Below are positions 1-10,270 of a stretch of DNA of 40,320 nt, piece after piece. The position numbers and the translations under genes were made by a program. The stretch comes from Ectocarpus siliculosus (Eukaryota; Sar; Phaeophyceae; Ectocarpales; Ectocarpaceae), in the NCBI GenBank assembly GCA_000310025.1, contig FN649750.1, forward strand, positions 382,199-422,518. Direction: 5' to 3'. The first letter of the stretch is position 1. Every line of letters begins with the position of its first letter. The notes beneath the pieces were generated by a model. That model was not told the origin of the DNA, searched no databases, and saw nothing but the letters and a program-made list of their open reading frames with translations.

Positions 1-186
1 GTCAACAACGGCATCGCTCCCACCAGAGAGACAGGGCATAAAGGAAATAAATAGCACGGACATCGGAACACCGAGCTGCCATCTCCACGAAAATATGAAA
101 AACTCAAAACAACGAGAAGACGACGACAACAATAACAACAACAACGACAGGTAACGACAGCAGCAACCGAAACTGAACCAGCTAAC

Positions 187-345
187 CTTCTCGCTCTCGG
201 AGTCGAGGGCAGACGTGGCCTCGTCAAGGAGCAAGATGGCCGGGTCCTTGATGATCGCACGGGCGATGGCGATGCGCTGCTTCTGGCCTCCAGACAGCTG
301 GAACCCTCCCTCGCCGACTCCTGTGTTGTAGCCCTCCGGAAAGCT
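187..345 (-). CDS. ABCB left copy, exon 12 (signature and Walker B)
   Basis: Acceptor GCGTCAG before 345, donor GTTAGC at 186. 53 codons: [48 protein letters not shown]. It holds the ABC signature, Walker B and D-loop, all with intact catalytic residues. The coding sequence continues beyond the left edge; bases 1-186 are intron. Confidence 0.95.
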
Positions 346-3300
346 CTGACGCCATCGAGAGAGACAACGTCATAAGCCATGCGGGTCCATCGAAGCGAGT
401 CAACAGTAGTGGTGGCTGATCCCCGTATGAACAAGAGCCGGTAAGCTCTGCGAGATGCCATAAGCCATGCGGGTGGATCAATCGATCGAAGCCAGTCGCA
501 GCTGTAATGGATCCTATCAAGGGAGTACTGGTCCCTGTATAAGGGTGGTCCCTGAATAACGCCATGAAATCGCGTGCGACAGAAGGATTGAATATTCAAG
601 TTGTCTCATGATACCTGTCGCGTGACACAGATGGAATCAATGTTCAGCGCTTAGCGGTATGTATACAAGCCCGTGCAGATGAAAGTACAGCGCAGGCACG
701 CTACGAATCATCAACACACAAAACAACTGTATCTCTCGGGTACGAGGTACAAGCACGCACGCAGACAAACTGACCCGAACAGGCCACAGACAAGCGAGCT
801 CACCTTGATAAACTCGTGCGCGTTGGCAGCCCTAGCGGCGGCGATGACTGCCATGCCATGTCAGCCCATGGCAGAAAAATTCAGACGAAAACGCAACAGG
901 AGGTCACAGCAGGCAGGACCAAGAGCCGAGACGGAGCAAGCCGCGCGAACGTGTTATTAGTACGTGCACACAGCGAGGTTTGTGCGCACGGTGCACACGA
1001 GACAATCAGAGCAGAGCCATCTCTGGCAAGAGCACAACACGACACCGCTTTGAGGGTCAGCTCGAGACGTCACCATCCAGAGCACAACCGCAGCAGGGCA
1101 GAGGCACGATCCAACTTTCCGTTTATAGTGCATTAAAATTGAACAAACATCTTGAAGGGTTTCGTACAGACAAGACTGGGAGACAGACACCACCTTAACC
1201 GAGTACGAGAGGCACACACATAGCAGATCTACAAAGGGGTCTTTACTTGGGAATGAGACGGGAATGCATCAAAGAATCGGACCGCAATAAGAACAGAACA
1301 AAATGAAGAGAGAGAGGGGGTGACGGGCGGGAGTGTCTCACTTTCATCCTGCGTGGACCCCAGCTTGCCGTTGGCGATGTTGAGCGCGATTGTCCCGGCG
1401 AATAGCACAGGCTCTTGCCCGACGTAGCCGATCTGGCACAATCAATACACGTGCACATACAGGTGAAAAAAAAAAAAAAAGTGAATGACGACATTGGACT
1501 AAAAACAACGCTCGAGAAGCAAAAAGAAATCAGCAACAATCACCAACGAAGACGAGAACGGAAGGGACAACAAACACCGAAGATCGGTCTTCATCACATC
1601 CCTAACCTACCACTCTCTCCCCACCGTAGCGGATTAGTTTCCGCTAACGCATTAATAGACCCTCATCAATGGGCAGAGATGGGAGTTGTGACAAGACAAC
1701 ATTTTGGTAAAGTACCACCAGAGTAGTAACGCACCTGCTGCCTATACCAGGCGACGTTGAGAGACTTGATGTCTGTGCCGTCGAGAGTCACGGTACCCGA
1801 GGTGGGGTCGTAGAATCGCAGCAGCAGCTTGGTCATGGTGGACTTTCCTCCGCCGGAAGGCCCGACCAGGGCTAGGGTCTTGCCGACTGCTACCTCCAGG
1901 CTGAGGGAGCCGTACACCACGTCGTTCGGCCGGGCCGGCTGTGAGGAGCGGTTGCCCGTTTTGGTTCAGGAAGAGGGTAAGAAGGGCAACAAGAGAGGGG
2001 AGGGCAACAAGAGAGAGGGCGAAAGCGTGTGCATGTGCGTGAGAGAGAGAGTTAGAGAGAGTTAGAGAGAGACAAAGACAGGCAGACAGGCAGACAGAGA
2101 AGGTAGACAACGAAGCACATCAGGGTTGTTCACGAATGCAAAATGCCTAACTTTCGTGTTCCGCAGGTTCTTTCCGCTACAAACGTAGACTGTTGCTGGT
2201 GCAATTTCCCCAAACGCGAGGATGGTCGCCGCCCCAAACCACACAGCCACAACAACACTCCAACAAACGTACCCAGCAAGAAAACACAGGCCCACGCAAA
2301 AACTCACGTAGCTGAAGCCGACGCTGTCGAACACCACCTGCCCCTCCACGTTCGCGGGCTTGAGCCCCTTCTCCGAGGACGAGTCGATGGGGGGCACGCG
2401 GTCAAGAACCTCGAACACCTCCACGGCGGCCCCGCGGGCGACGCCCAGGGCGGCGATGCCGGGGGCGGTCTGGCCGAACATCATCGAGCCCATGAGGACG
2501 GCGAAGATAGCAGCCAAAACGTCCCCTCCTGAGCGTCCGTCCCCGTCAGCCACCTGTCGAACCCATTGGTTGCATAGCGCGGGGTAATTAAGAACAAGCC
2601 CGCGCAAAACGGGTCGTTCAACCCTGGTGTGAATCATTGGTAACCTGTCCCGGACTCTTGTCTGTGGAAGAGATGAATCTGTTTTGTTCAGAAAAAGAAA
2701 GAAGGAATGGCCTTCGGCACGAGTGTGTGTGTGTGTGCGGATGGATACTTTTGTTTCTCAACCGACCACCAAACAAGGGGAGAAAAAACGCGTACTGTAT
2801 TGTGTAAAAAACCAAGAGCGCGTTCGTGGGCGAAAATGGCTGGAGCTGGAGTGGACGTCGAGCACAGGATACCGTATTTCATGATACTGGAGTATAGGAT
2901 CCACCGCTGACCTAGCTGTGTTTTGTAACTCCATATTCTTCATTTTGGTGAAAAATTGAGCCTCAACGCTGAAAATCAATAATACTTGGTACACGCCTAA
3001 CCAATCCTCGAAATGGTGTGAACGGAAACCTGCACAATTCCGGCCCGGTCCTGCATGTAGCTATACACCACCGTTTGCACGCCTTGGATAACCAATCGCC
3101 GCATTTGCTGTTGTACTGCTGACCTGCTTCGTGCCAAACCAGAAGGCGAGAGCATAGCTCATGTAGAAGGAGGTGAAGAGCATGCCGTTGCCGAGACCCT
3201 TGGCCATGCCCTCCTTCACCCCGGCGTGGTAGGCTCCGTCCAGGTGTTTGCCGTAGCGCTTCAGCTCGATCTCCTCGGAGTTGAGCGAGGCCACCGTGCG

Positions 3301-6300
3301 GATGCCGCTGAGGACCTGGAGCCCAAAAATGAGAGAAAAAAACAACGAATGCAAATAAAAGTTGCGGAATAACGACAACACCATCGATTCCACTTACCGT
3401 TGCGAAACAAAACAGGCACACACACATACACATAGTCAGCCGCTGATAGCTGTAGATGCTACGTAACCAAAGACTCACCGTTAGAGTGGCCGAGGTTATG
3501 CAACACAGCTAAAAAATCACACACAACACACACACAAAACGCACGCGCATCCAAAGTCGTAGCAGCTATGGCAAACATATGCAGCTTTCTTCTGTTAGTT
3601 CTACGGTATCTGTCTTTAACCCGGAGAGTAGCGTAGACTCCCACATGACGCTCGGTTGCAGGGTCCCAGATCGTGGCCAATAGCAGCATTTTGTATTTTC
3701 CACCGCACTGAGACTGACGTCAGCCGGTTAGCGCGGTCGATGCAAACAAAAAAGACGAACACATACACACACACACACCTCTGTGGCAACACCGCCCGCC
3801 TTGGAGTAGTGATCGTTCCCCTCCTGAGTGCTGCTGGACATGAGCTTGGACAGGACAGCGACGCTCCCACCGATGAAAGGAACGCACGCCAGCATCACCA
3901 GCCCGAGCTCCCAGTTGATGATGATCCCGGTGACAAGCAGGGCAATGCCTGCACATTTGACACCGCACGCACGGAACCAAGCACCGACGAAAACACAACG
4001 CTCACACGAGGAACCGCGGCAACACCAACAAGGGCAACGATATCTGTGCGCTGACCAGCACCAGCACCAGCAGCATCACCACAACCACCACCACCACCAC
4101 CACCGCCGCCGCCATCATCACCGATGCCAGCATGGTATTCGACACGGACCCGCAGATAAACAAACACCAAAAATCGGGTCGAGGCCCAGCTTCTTATTTC
4201 ATCGCCACTTTTTCCGTCGGAGCACAGGTGGATATTTAGATCCTATTGTAGAATCCACCGCTGATCTATGTGTCTTTAGACCTACAGTACACGTTTCGTA
4301 TTCGTAGTGTCTCGTATTTTTAGTGGTAGTCTGAGCCCCTACATACTAGTATTTCTCAACGAAAATTTTCGTAGCTGAGGGCCAGTATACTACTACTCAC
4401 CGCTGAGGCCGTTGAGGATGATGTCCCCGATCTTCCTGCCCAAGCCGTCCTGCACCTTTGCCATGTTAGCGGTGACGGCCGTGGGAAGCTGCCCCGCGGG
4501 GTGCTCATCGAACCATCCGATGTCCTGCTTCAGGATGCACTTCACGTATTCCCTCCGCATGCGTAGCGCCTGCAACAGCAACAACCGAATTCAAAAGAAT
4601 TACGGCAAATAGAAGCGGTTGCGGTCGGGGGGCGCGATTGCGTGTACTGAAGGCTTGTAGTTTTACTCGTGGATCACTGGGAGTGCTCTTTGTGCCTTTC
4701 ATTCCACACAAACACACCGAAATTTGATTGGTAAGTCGGAAGGCGCGGCCCTGGTAATCAACACACAAAATGAAAAACACAACAACCGCAGCACAGACAG
4801 ACACACACAATTGGATCTTCTCCCTGTATACAGTAGTTCAGACCTGCGCCCTCCCTATCGGTAGAACCCTTTCAGCTTTGAATGGAAGCGTGTTCGTTCC
4901 TTCCGTTTTATATCCCGCTACAATACGCCTTTTGACTGGCCAGCCGGTTGCAATTAGCGCGGTCGTGCTGATAACAAAAACCACACCCTCACCCACGACC
5001 ACACTGACTGATGTCTATTGATTGGTCAGCCGGTTACAATAACGCGGTCATGGTTGTTGTTGTTGTTGTTGTTGTAAACCGTTCCGTTCCCTCTGCCCAG
5101 TACCATCTTCAATGCAAGCAACAAAAAACATTCATACACCCACACACCCTGAGACTTACGCCTTTTGATTGGTCAGCCGGTTAGCGCGGTCGATGCTAGC
5201 AACAATAAACACCCACACCCACGCATCTTATTCCAGCTACGAGACTGACGTATTCTCAATGATCCGTCGGCCATGTAGCGTGGTCGATGCAAACAACACC
5301 GAAACACCCACACCCACCTGGCGTTCTCCGGAGATACTCCAAAGGGTCACCAGGACGAACCCGACCACCCCGGCGACGAAGCCGATTACACCGAAGAGGA
5401 TGCAGAAGCTCGTCACGCTCTCCAGGATCGTTTTTTCATCGTCTTCCTCCACAGGCTCGCCGAGTTCATCCAGGGTGCTGCCGAAGTTGGCGATGAAAGA
5501 GGGGCATCATGCTGCAGGGGCACGCCGGAAAGCAGAATGCAACAGGGGGGGGGGGGGGGGGGGGCGTACTCATGTGTTTCACGCCTTGGTTGTTAGACCA
5601 TTGACCGCGCGTCCTCGACAGGCCGGTGCCTTTTCCCCAGAGGACCGATCATCGATTGTTCCTTCCTACTCCGCTGCCAAACGTTGCTAAAGAAGGGGGG
5701 GCTATAGATCGTGCAACCACAGAAAACGATTGTTGTACTGCCGTCTTGATTGACGCTGAAAGATATTCAGATCCTTCAGAGCAGATTGGACCGAGCACAG
5801 TTGGGGGCCCCTCATTAACGCTGGTTGAATAGCGCCGGTGGCCCTGTGAAGGGCCGGTGAGACTGGTTGGTACAGACTGAATCGCCAAGTCGTCTCGTAG
5901 TCTGAATGGTGCCGGTCGATTCGCTGGGCACATACCGGCCATGTTGAGCTCCTCCCACTGTATAGGCATGCGCGAGACAAACACAGAATGTAGAAAAACC
6001 TTCTTGATTCGCCGGGCACATACCGGCGTTATTGGGGACCTGCACTGAATAGGCATGCCCGAGGCAACAAACACAGATTGCAGAAAAAATACTCTGAATA
6101 AAACGCCTGGGGTTAGGGATAGGGTTGGGGTATCGGCCTCACCAGGCATGTATTGCCGCAGCGATGATCCCGACGAACATGTACAACTTGTCCCTCCCAT
6201 CGGCATAGGAAAAAAGCTTGGCGATAGACACCTGCATACAGCAGTAAACGGGCGACGCAATCGCGCAGGGACAATGTGTTTTCGTAAGCAAGCATGTTCG

Positions 6301-7750
6301 GCCTGCATATGGAGACATGCGACGACAAACGTGAGGATTATTGTGAGAGTCATGGCAAGACAGGGCGATAAAAACGAGAAGACAAGATGAACAGCATGCA
6401 CGAAATGTTCCACCGTTTCAAGCTCATTTTGTTACCATGCACAACTAGATATACATATCTGGTCTACAACATAGTCCTTCAGGGGCTACACAGCAGTGGT
6501 TCGTGGCCTGTGATACTCGTAGCACGGCCGGGAACGCTATGCCGAGCGTCACCGCAGCCACCACCCACACGCGAACGCACTTCACGACAACAACCACACC
6601 TGTGGCTTGGGCTCAGGCTTGGCCTTGGAGTCATCGGGCTTGTCCGCCTTAGGGCCCGCGTTCACCATCTGTTTCTCCATGTCAGGAGCGCCGGCCTTGA
6701 CGGGAGTAGCCGGAACGGCAACGGCCTCCGCCGCTGGCACCGGTGCCGCCGCTGTGGCCGGCGGTGGAGACTCTGGTACGGTAGTGGCCACTACAGCAGC
6801 AGCAGCAGCAGCAGCAGCTGTGCCAGCAGAAGCATCAGCAGCGGCCTGACGCACAGGGAAAGCGAGGAAGACACACGCGCAATGGAGGTGCGCCGCACAA
6901 TCTTTAGCTCTTGCTCTCGGAATAGGTCTAGGTTGGGTGGTCTGCTGGTTGTTTTTATGTGGTCGTAGGATGACAGTGGGCTAGCGCTGGCGTGACTGCT
7001 GTGCGATGTCTGTTCCCCGTCTTCCTGTATAGACATGACCGGGAGTGGGTCCGCGAGTATACCACCGTCGCGGACACCACCGTTAGCGCCAGCACTCGAG
7101 AACCTCTAGTGTAGGCCGAGGCTGGTGTTCCTACTAGTTCCTAGGGCTATGCTGCGAATGACCGTTGTTTAGGTTTTAGTGTAGGGCTTCTTAACCGAGC
7201 TCACAAAATGGTGCTCAAGAATTCGAGTGTTCGACAAGAGGCTGTATCGATTTCTCAAGTGCTGGTGCTTGCCGAAACCACGCACACTCTATTCTCCGCC
7301 CAGAAGCATGCAATGACATGACGCCCCCAAAGCAGAAAAAAAAAAAAAGGAGTACAACAATGTCTCTAGGATACAGTGGGGGTCCCTGTTTAGTGCCGGT
7401 TGAATAGGGCCAATGCCCGGAATCGTGCCGGTTTTTTCGGCGGGCACGCACTGAATTTCCAAGTCATTTGTCAGTACAGCTTTGAATTGATGTTGGTGCA
7501 GCGTGGCGCCCCTCCGCTCGGTGTCCAGGCACACACGCAGCTGTGACGATGTGATACATGATGATGAGGACTGCGCGGGACGAAATGATGCGCGATCCCT
7601 TAAAAGCGGCGATTTCCAAGCAAATTACATCTTATTTCGCAGGAACACCGCCACGAAGTAGATAAACATGCGCCAAAAACACCAAGTTTCCTTTCGTGTC
7701 TCATCCATGGCCGCTACCTCGGCACCGCTGCGCTTGCATTATTATTATTA

Positions 7751-7794
<44 letters not shown>

Positions 7795-9673
7795 TTCTCT
7801 TAATATGACACAACGAATCCATCTCTATCATAGAAAAGAGTCCGAGACAGATTAGCAATGCATTCATAGCGCCAGAAAGTACCTGTATGTCTACGGTTTC
7901 CCAGACAGCATATAGGGACATCTCCCCTGCGGGTAACAGGCTCAACAAGACAGTTTGGTAGCATTTTTTCTTATTCTACAACACAACGAATTCATCTCCT
8001 CCACAGCTAAAAGCGTCGTGGATAGACTACATGTAGCAATGGATTCCATAGCGCCTACCTCGGCACCGTTACGCTTGCATTATTTTATTTTCTCGTTCAA
8101 TGTACAACACAACGAAAAAAAATCTCCTCCACAGCTAAAAGCGTCGTGGATAGACTACATGTAACAATGGATTCATCGAGTCAGCGGAAGCTACCTGTGT
8201 TTTCTACTATTCCCCGAGCAGCATTTTTGGTTCGGTAGGAGTAGATAGCAGTCGTGGCTGTTCAGAAAGTCGGCAAGCGGTCGCGTGTAGCACAGCTTGC
8301 TCTATGTATGTGTTGGGACGAACGGTCGGGGACTGCTGTATCTACCGAAATCATCCAAATAGTTGTTGACTCCATGGCTTACTAGCTTGCCTCTACTTGT
8401 TGCTTCGTGAGAGAGATCAGACGGCTCGCTTCGCTCACAGCAAGGAGGACACGAAATGTGCTTAGGGAAGAGAGATGGGTGGTCGCGGCAGGGTGTACTC
8501 AAGAAACCAAGGCAGATGTGCGAACTCGTCTGTCTGAACCATTCCTCTGCTTTCTTCGTCTGCTTCTCTGCGTATTGCATACAATTCAAAGGAGAAGGAG
8601 GAACAGCAGAGCCCTGTTGCACAGAGCGCCACCGTAAACTGCTGGGGAATGCAGTTAGAAAATCTTCTCACTGCTGTACTGGACGCATGAAGTGTGGCTA
8701 CGTCGAATGTGTATGTCGTTCCTTGTAACATGAGCAAAGCGGGGTGTCTCTCTGCACATTCTAAACACCTCTGGGTAGAGGCGGCAAAACTGCAGAAATT
8801 GCCCGCGCAAAAATGCATGTGTGGTAATCAAACCGTCGAACAATGCACCTTATGGCACCCGAGGAATACTTGATTTCTCTTTCGCTGTCCACTCGAGTTA
8901 ATGGACGCTGCCTCCCTCCCAGCCGCCAAAAACTACGTGTAGTGCGTATCTGCTGTGCACGCTTGCTCGATAGCAGTTGCAATACGCTGGAAAGAGGCGG
9001 TCATGGGAGAGCTCAACAGCACCACCGAAACAGAGAGCTATCTTGGGATTTTAGCGCCGGCTTTATGCACCGAGGTGTGTGCGCGGGTCCCTCGTACGCC
9101 ACAAATCAGTCAGGATAACATTGGCAACAGACAGCAGCGGCGGCGTCTGGGTTTGCGTCGGACGGAGAGGTAGCCAGAGAGGCCGGCTGTCGCTTCATTG
9201 CGGTGTGTATGTGTGTATGTTTGGACGGCCGCCTGCGGAAACGCGGTGATGTCAACTGCTATTTACATGGAAGAGGCCTGCAAAAAAAAAACACACGGAT
9301 ATGTAGCAGCTTCCCGCCCACAACTGCTGTGGGAGAAAAGCTCACAGCAGAAGCAAGAAATACGCCACAAGCTTTCGCGCGACTTGAAGCCGACGGTGAG
9401 CCTGTGATTCGCAAGCGCTGGCCTGCCTGTGGTTCAAGCTCGTTTGCGGTTGAGTGCTCGCCGCTGACTGAACAGCGGAAGATGTCTGCTACAATGCACA
9501 GACAGCACTATCCTCTCTCGCCCAAAACATCCACAAAGAACCCAGACCGCTCGCTGCTTACCTAGGTTACACTTTCGCCGAGAGAAACCAATACCGTTTT
9601 GCGTGCAACGACACTGCCGCCCACTCACCTCCATGCCGCTGTCCATTACAGCAGCAGGCGAAGGGTCGCTCAT
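187..9673 (-). CDS. ABCB (P-glycoprotein-type) transporter, left copy, exons 1-12 of a longer gene
   Basis: ATP-driven membrane exporter of the ABCB/MDR class. Twelve exons joined by GT-AG introns (187-345, 804-847, 1342-1432, 1735-1938, 2308-2553, 3124-3315, 3779-3948, 4401-4569, 5318-5477 or 5511, 6600-6845, 6143-6231, 9629-9673) give about 605 codons. Order: Ala/Pro/Lys-rich N-terminus (1-97), six membrane helices (about 110-400), then the first nucleotide-binding domain with Walker [10 protein letters not shown] (465-473), Q-loop VGQEPVLF (Q513), signature LSGGQ (569-573), Walker B ILLLDE (589-594) and D-loop SALD (597-600). The N-terminal start of the membrane domain ([17 protein letters not shown]) is typical of full-length TMD-NBD-TMD-NBD transporters, so a second half is expected left of base 1. 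Substrate cannot be read from sequence. An apparent frameshift in exon 4 leaves open whether this copy is functional. Confidence 0.9.
346..560. repeat. Diverged direct repeat in ABCB intron 11
   Basis: The motif CATAAGCCATGCGGGT followed by ATCGAAGC(G/C)AGTC occurs near 372-402 and again near 460-500, spaced about 90 nt. Non-coding. The rest of this intron shows no recognisable feature. Confidence 0.5.
804..847 (-). CDS. ABCB left copy, exon 11 (44-nt micro-exon)
   Basis: Acceptor GGCAG before 847, donor GTGAGC at 803. It gives [15 protein letters not shown], matching the conserved helix (A-x-AN-A-x-x-F-I) between Q-loop and signature in ABCB proteins. The phase fits exons 10 and 12. Confidence 0.88.
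1342..1432 (-). CDS. ABCB left copy, exon 10 (Q-loop)
   Basis: Acceptor TGCCAG before 1432, donor GTGAGA at 1341. It encodes [20 protein letters not shown] and [10 protein letters not shown]; the glutamine of VGQEPVLF is the Q-loop. Ends in phase 1. Confidence 0.93.
1735..1938 (-). CDS. ABCB left copy, exon 9 (Walker A)
   Basis: Acceptor CTCACAG before 1938, donor GTGCGT at 1734. 68 codons holding [13 protein letters not shown] (Walker A, phosphate-binding loop) and [20 protein letters not shown], which are diagnostic of an ABC ATPase of the B family. Confidence 0.95.
2308..2553 (-). CDS. ABCB left copy, exon 8 (TM6 and linker to NBD1)
   Basis: Acceptor CGACAG before 2553, donor GTGAGT at 2307. 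It encodes [20 protein letters not shown] (TM6), the [14 protein letters not shown] segment, and the first strand of the ATPase domain ([10 protein letters not shown]), where the A-loop aromatic is the final Y. Phase 0 on both sides, 82 codons. Confidence 0.93.
3124..3315 (-). CDS. ABCB left copy, exon 7 (intracellular loop 2, TM5)
   Basis: Acceptor CTCCAG before 3315, donor GTCAGC at 3123. 64 codons: [20 protein letters not shown], the IRTV motif of the family, then TM5 ending [11 protein letters not shown]. Phase 0 on both sides. Confidence 0.93.
3705..3778. repeat. Intron-6 copy of the CAGCCGGTTAGCGCGGTCGA module
   Basis: GACGTCAGCCGGTTAGCGCG followed by GTCGATGCAAACAA and a CA microsatellite that forms the donor side of exon 6. 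The same module recurs in intron 4, also running straight into a splice donor. Confidence 0.7.
3779..3948 (-). CDS. ABCB left copy, exon 6 (TM3-TM4)
   Basis: Acceptor TGTGCAG before 3948, donor GTGTGT at 3778, embedded in a CA/GT microsatellite. It encodes [20 protein letters not shown] and then [14 protein letters not shown], two membrane segments, and ends in SKAGGVATE, the usual start of the second intracellular loop. The frame joins exon 5 (phase 1) exactly. Confidence 0.92.
4401..4569 (-). CDS. ABCB left copy, exon 5 (intracellular loop 1, TM3 start)
   Basis: Acceptor TTGCAG before 4569, donor GTGAGT at 4400. It encodes [20 protein letters not shown] then [10 protein letters not shown]..., the conserved loop (QDIGWFD) that couples the membrane domain to the ATPase, followed by [16 protein letters not shown]. 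Enters in phase 0, leaves in phase 1. Confidence 0.92.
4925..5317. repeat. Four tandem, diverged copies of an intronic module in intron 4
   Basis: Units of roughly 85-150 nt with the core GGTCAGCCGGTTAGCGCGGT appear near 4937, 5024, 5170 and 5267, each followed by a CACCCACAC-rich stretch; a GTT microsatellite (5050-5074) lies inside the second. The last copy ends exactly at the exon 4 donor. Confidence 0.7.
5318..5511 (-). CDS. ABCB left copy, exon 4 (TM1 end, extracellular loop, TM2), frame disturbed
   Basis: The homologous sequence runs from an acceptor CTGCAG before 5511 to donor GTGGGT at 5317. It reads MMPLF in one frame and then [15 protein letters not shown]2 ([19 protein letters not shown]) and SISGERQ in another, so one base is in excess around 5494-5500. 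The phase-2 end of exon 3 cannot be joined at 5511 without meeting a stop. An acceptor-like CGGCAG before 5477 would restore the frame (5318-5477, 160 nt) but removes the second half of TM1. It may be a pseudogenising mutation, a sequencing error or an alternative acceptor. Confidence 0.8.
5545..5564. repeat. Poly-G tract (20 nt) in ABCB intron 3
   Basis: Uninterrupted G run on the plus strand. The matching C run in the right arm starts at 40307 and is cut by the window end. Confidence 0.95.
5917..6107. repeat. Tandem repeat of about 85 nt in ABCB intron 3
   Basis: Two diverged units begin GATTCG(C)GGGCACATACCGGC and end ...ATAGGCATGC(C/G)CGAG with AAACACAGA(T/A)TG. The right arm has the equivalent pair near 39780-39960. 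It creates a spurious long minus-strand reading frame. Confidence 0.7.
6143..6231 (-). CDS. ABCB left copy, exon 3 (start of TM1)
   Basis: Acceptor GCAG before 6231, donor GTGAGG at 6142. It encodes [20 protein letters not shown] and GIIAAAIHA, the elbow helix and first half of TM1. The exon ends in phase 2. Against the right copy (39645-39733) I count five base differences, three of them synonymous. Confidence 0.92.
6600..6845 (-). CDS. ABCB left copy, exon 2 (Ala/Pro-rich N-terminal region)
   Basis: Acceptor TCAG at 6849-6846, donor GTGTGG at 6599. It encodes 82 residues: AAADASAGT, an alanine run from a GCA/GCT repeat, then a Pro/Lys-rich linker ending in [10 protein letters not shown]. 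Such low-complexity cytosolic N-termini precede the first helix in full ABCB proteins. It is 21 nt longer than the right copy because of the Ala run and an extra APVPAA-like stretch. Confidence 0.85.
7710..8190. repeat. Three-copy minisatellite (about 125-190 nt units), left arm only
   Basis: Each unit runs from CTCGGCACCG(C/T)T(G/A)CGCTTGCA through ACACAACGAA and CTCCTCCACAGCTAAAAGCG to GATTCAT. Copies lie near 7725-7870, 7960-8045 and 8055-8175. The right arm has one copy (about 37445-37555, reverse complement). Confidence 0.75.
7738..7795. repeat. (TTA)n microsatellite
   Basis: About 19 units of TTA with one TTG interruption; absent from the right arm at the homologous place (only TTATTAATTA near 37507). 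Confidence 0.95.
9629..9673 (-). CDS. ABCB left copy, exon 1 (15 codons)
   Basis: ATG at 9673-9671, peptide [15 protein letters not shown], then donor GTGAGT at 9628-9623. The same 45-nt open exon with the same donor exists in the opposite arm at 35626-35670, and its phase (0) matches exon 2. It was found by comparing the arms; no transcript evidence is available, so the start is an inference. Confidence 0.65.
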
Positions 9674-10130
9674 GGAACACGGGGGTGATGCTGTGTGTGG
9701 AGCCTTGGCATCGAGAGGAACGGTCTTGTGTGTTGTTTCTTCAAATCCTTCCTGCTGTTGCCAGACGCGGGCGGTGCCTGTCACTGCCCGATCCTTCCCC
9801 ACACGGTGGCTGGGGTGGCGGCGAGGCAACGCAGAACTTGCGTGACTACTGCAGCGGAGATGCCAGTTCAGAAGAGCGGCGTGGGGTGTGTTCGGTGTGG
9901 CGGCAAGTGCGTCTGCGGTTGGCCGATTCGGTTCTTATTTTTCTACCAGAGAACGGTTCGTGTGTTCGTGTGGCCAATTTTGACCAATCACTGTGCTCTC
10001 CTGACGTTGCATTATGGTTCTCGGAAGGAACTTGCCCCGCCAATTGCCCGCCGATTCCCCCGCCCCTTACCCGCCTTTGTCTTGATTTCAGTGTGCCACA
10101 TACTCGACCTGTATCATACGACGGCATTTT
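9674..10130 (-). promoter_or_regulatory. Probable 5' flank/promoter of left ABCB copy
   Basis: Conserved with 35160-35625 of the right arm upstream of exon 1. A shared CCAAT-type block (TTTGACCAATCACTGTGCTC here; reverse complement at 35305-35325) is the only recognisable promoter-like motif. No clear TATA box. The call is inferred from position and conservation. Confidence 0.4.
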
Positions 10131-10270
10131 CCGCGATCTATCTGCTATCTACCTCCGCCGATTCCCCGCCTTCGTCTTGATTTCACTATACCGTATACTC
10201 AAACTGTGTGTACGTTCGCCATATTTTCCGCGATCAACACAACATATCCCGCCGCTTCCCGCCCCTGTCT
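10040..10270. repeat. Short diverged tandem repeat at inner end of left arm
   Basis: The pattern CGCCTT(T/C)GTCTTGATTTCA, then CATACTC/ATACTC, then CATATTTTCCGCGATC-like sequence, occurs near 10068-10140 and again near 10165-10230. The block between 10270 and 10690 contains no gene I can support, only a short TA microsatellite at 10520-10535. Confidence 0.5.

Larger units (their letters stand above)
6846..9628 (-). other. Large intron 1 of the left ABCB gene
   Basis: 2783 nt between exons 1 and 2, with the counterpart at 35671-39050. It holds a TTA microsatellite, an expanded minisatellite and poly-A/T runs. I see no credible gene in it: reading frames here are not kept between the two arms. 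Confidence 0.7.
5545..10130. repeat. Left arm of large inverted repeat
   Basis: Reverse-complement match to about 35150-40320. Anchor blocks: poly-G and flank 5545-5690 against 40185-40320; exon 3; exon 2; 7130-7330 against 38590-38770; 8400-8500 against 37030-37110; 9600-9720 against 35560-35700; 9985-10085 against 35205-35320. Similarity fades around 10100-10130. The outer end may lie further left, since the partner arm runs off the window. Confidence 0.9.

Noticed and set aside
5649-6413. 254-codon minus-strand frame in ABCB intron 3
   Set aside because: It spans exon 3 in another frame and a tandem repeat; the apparent protein repeats reflect the DNA repeat.
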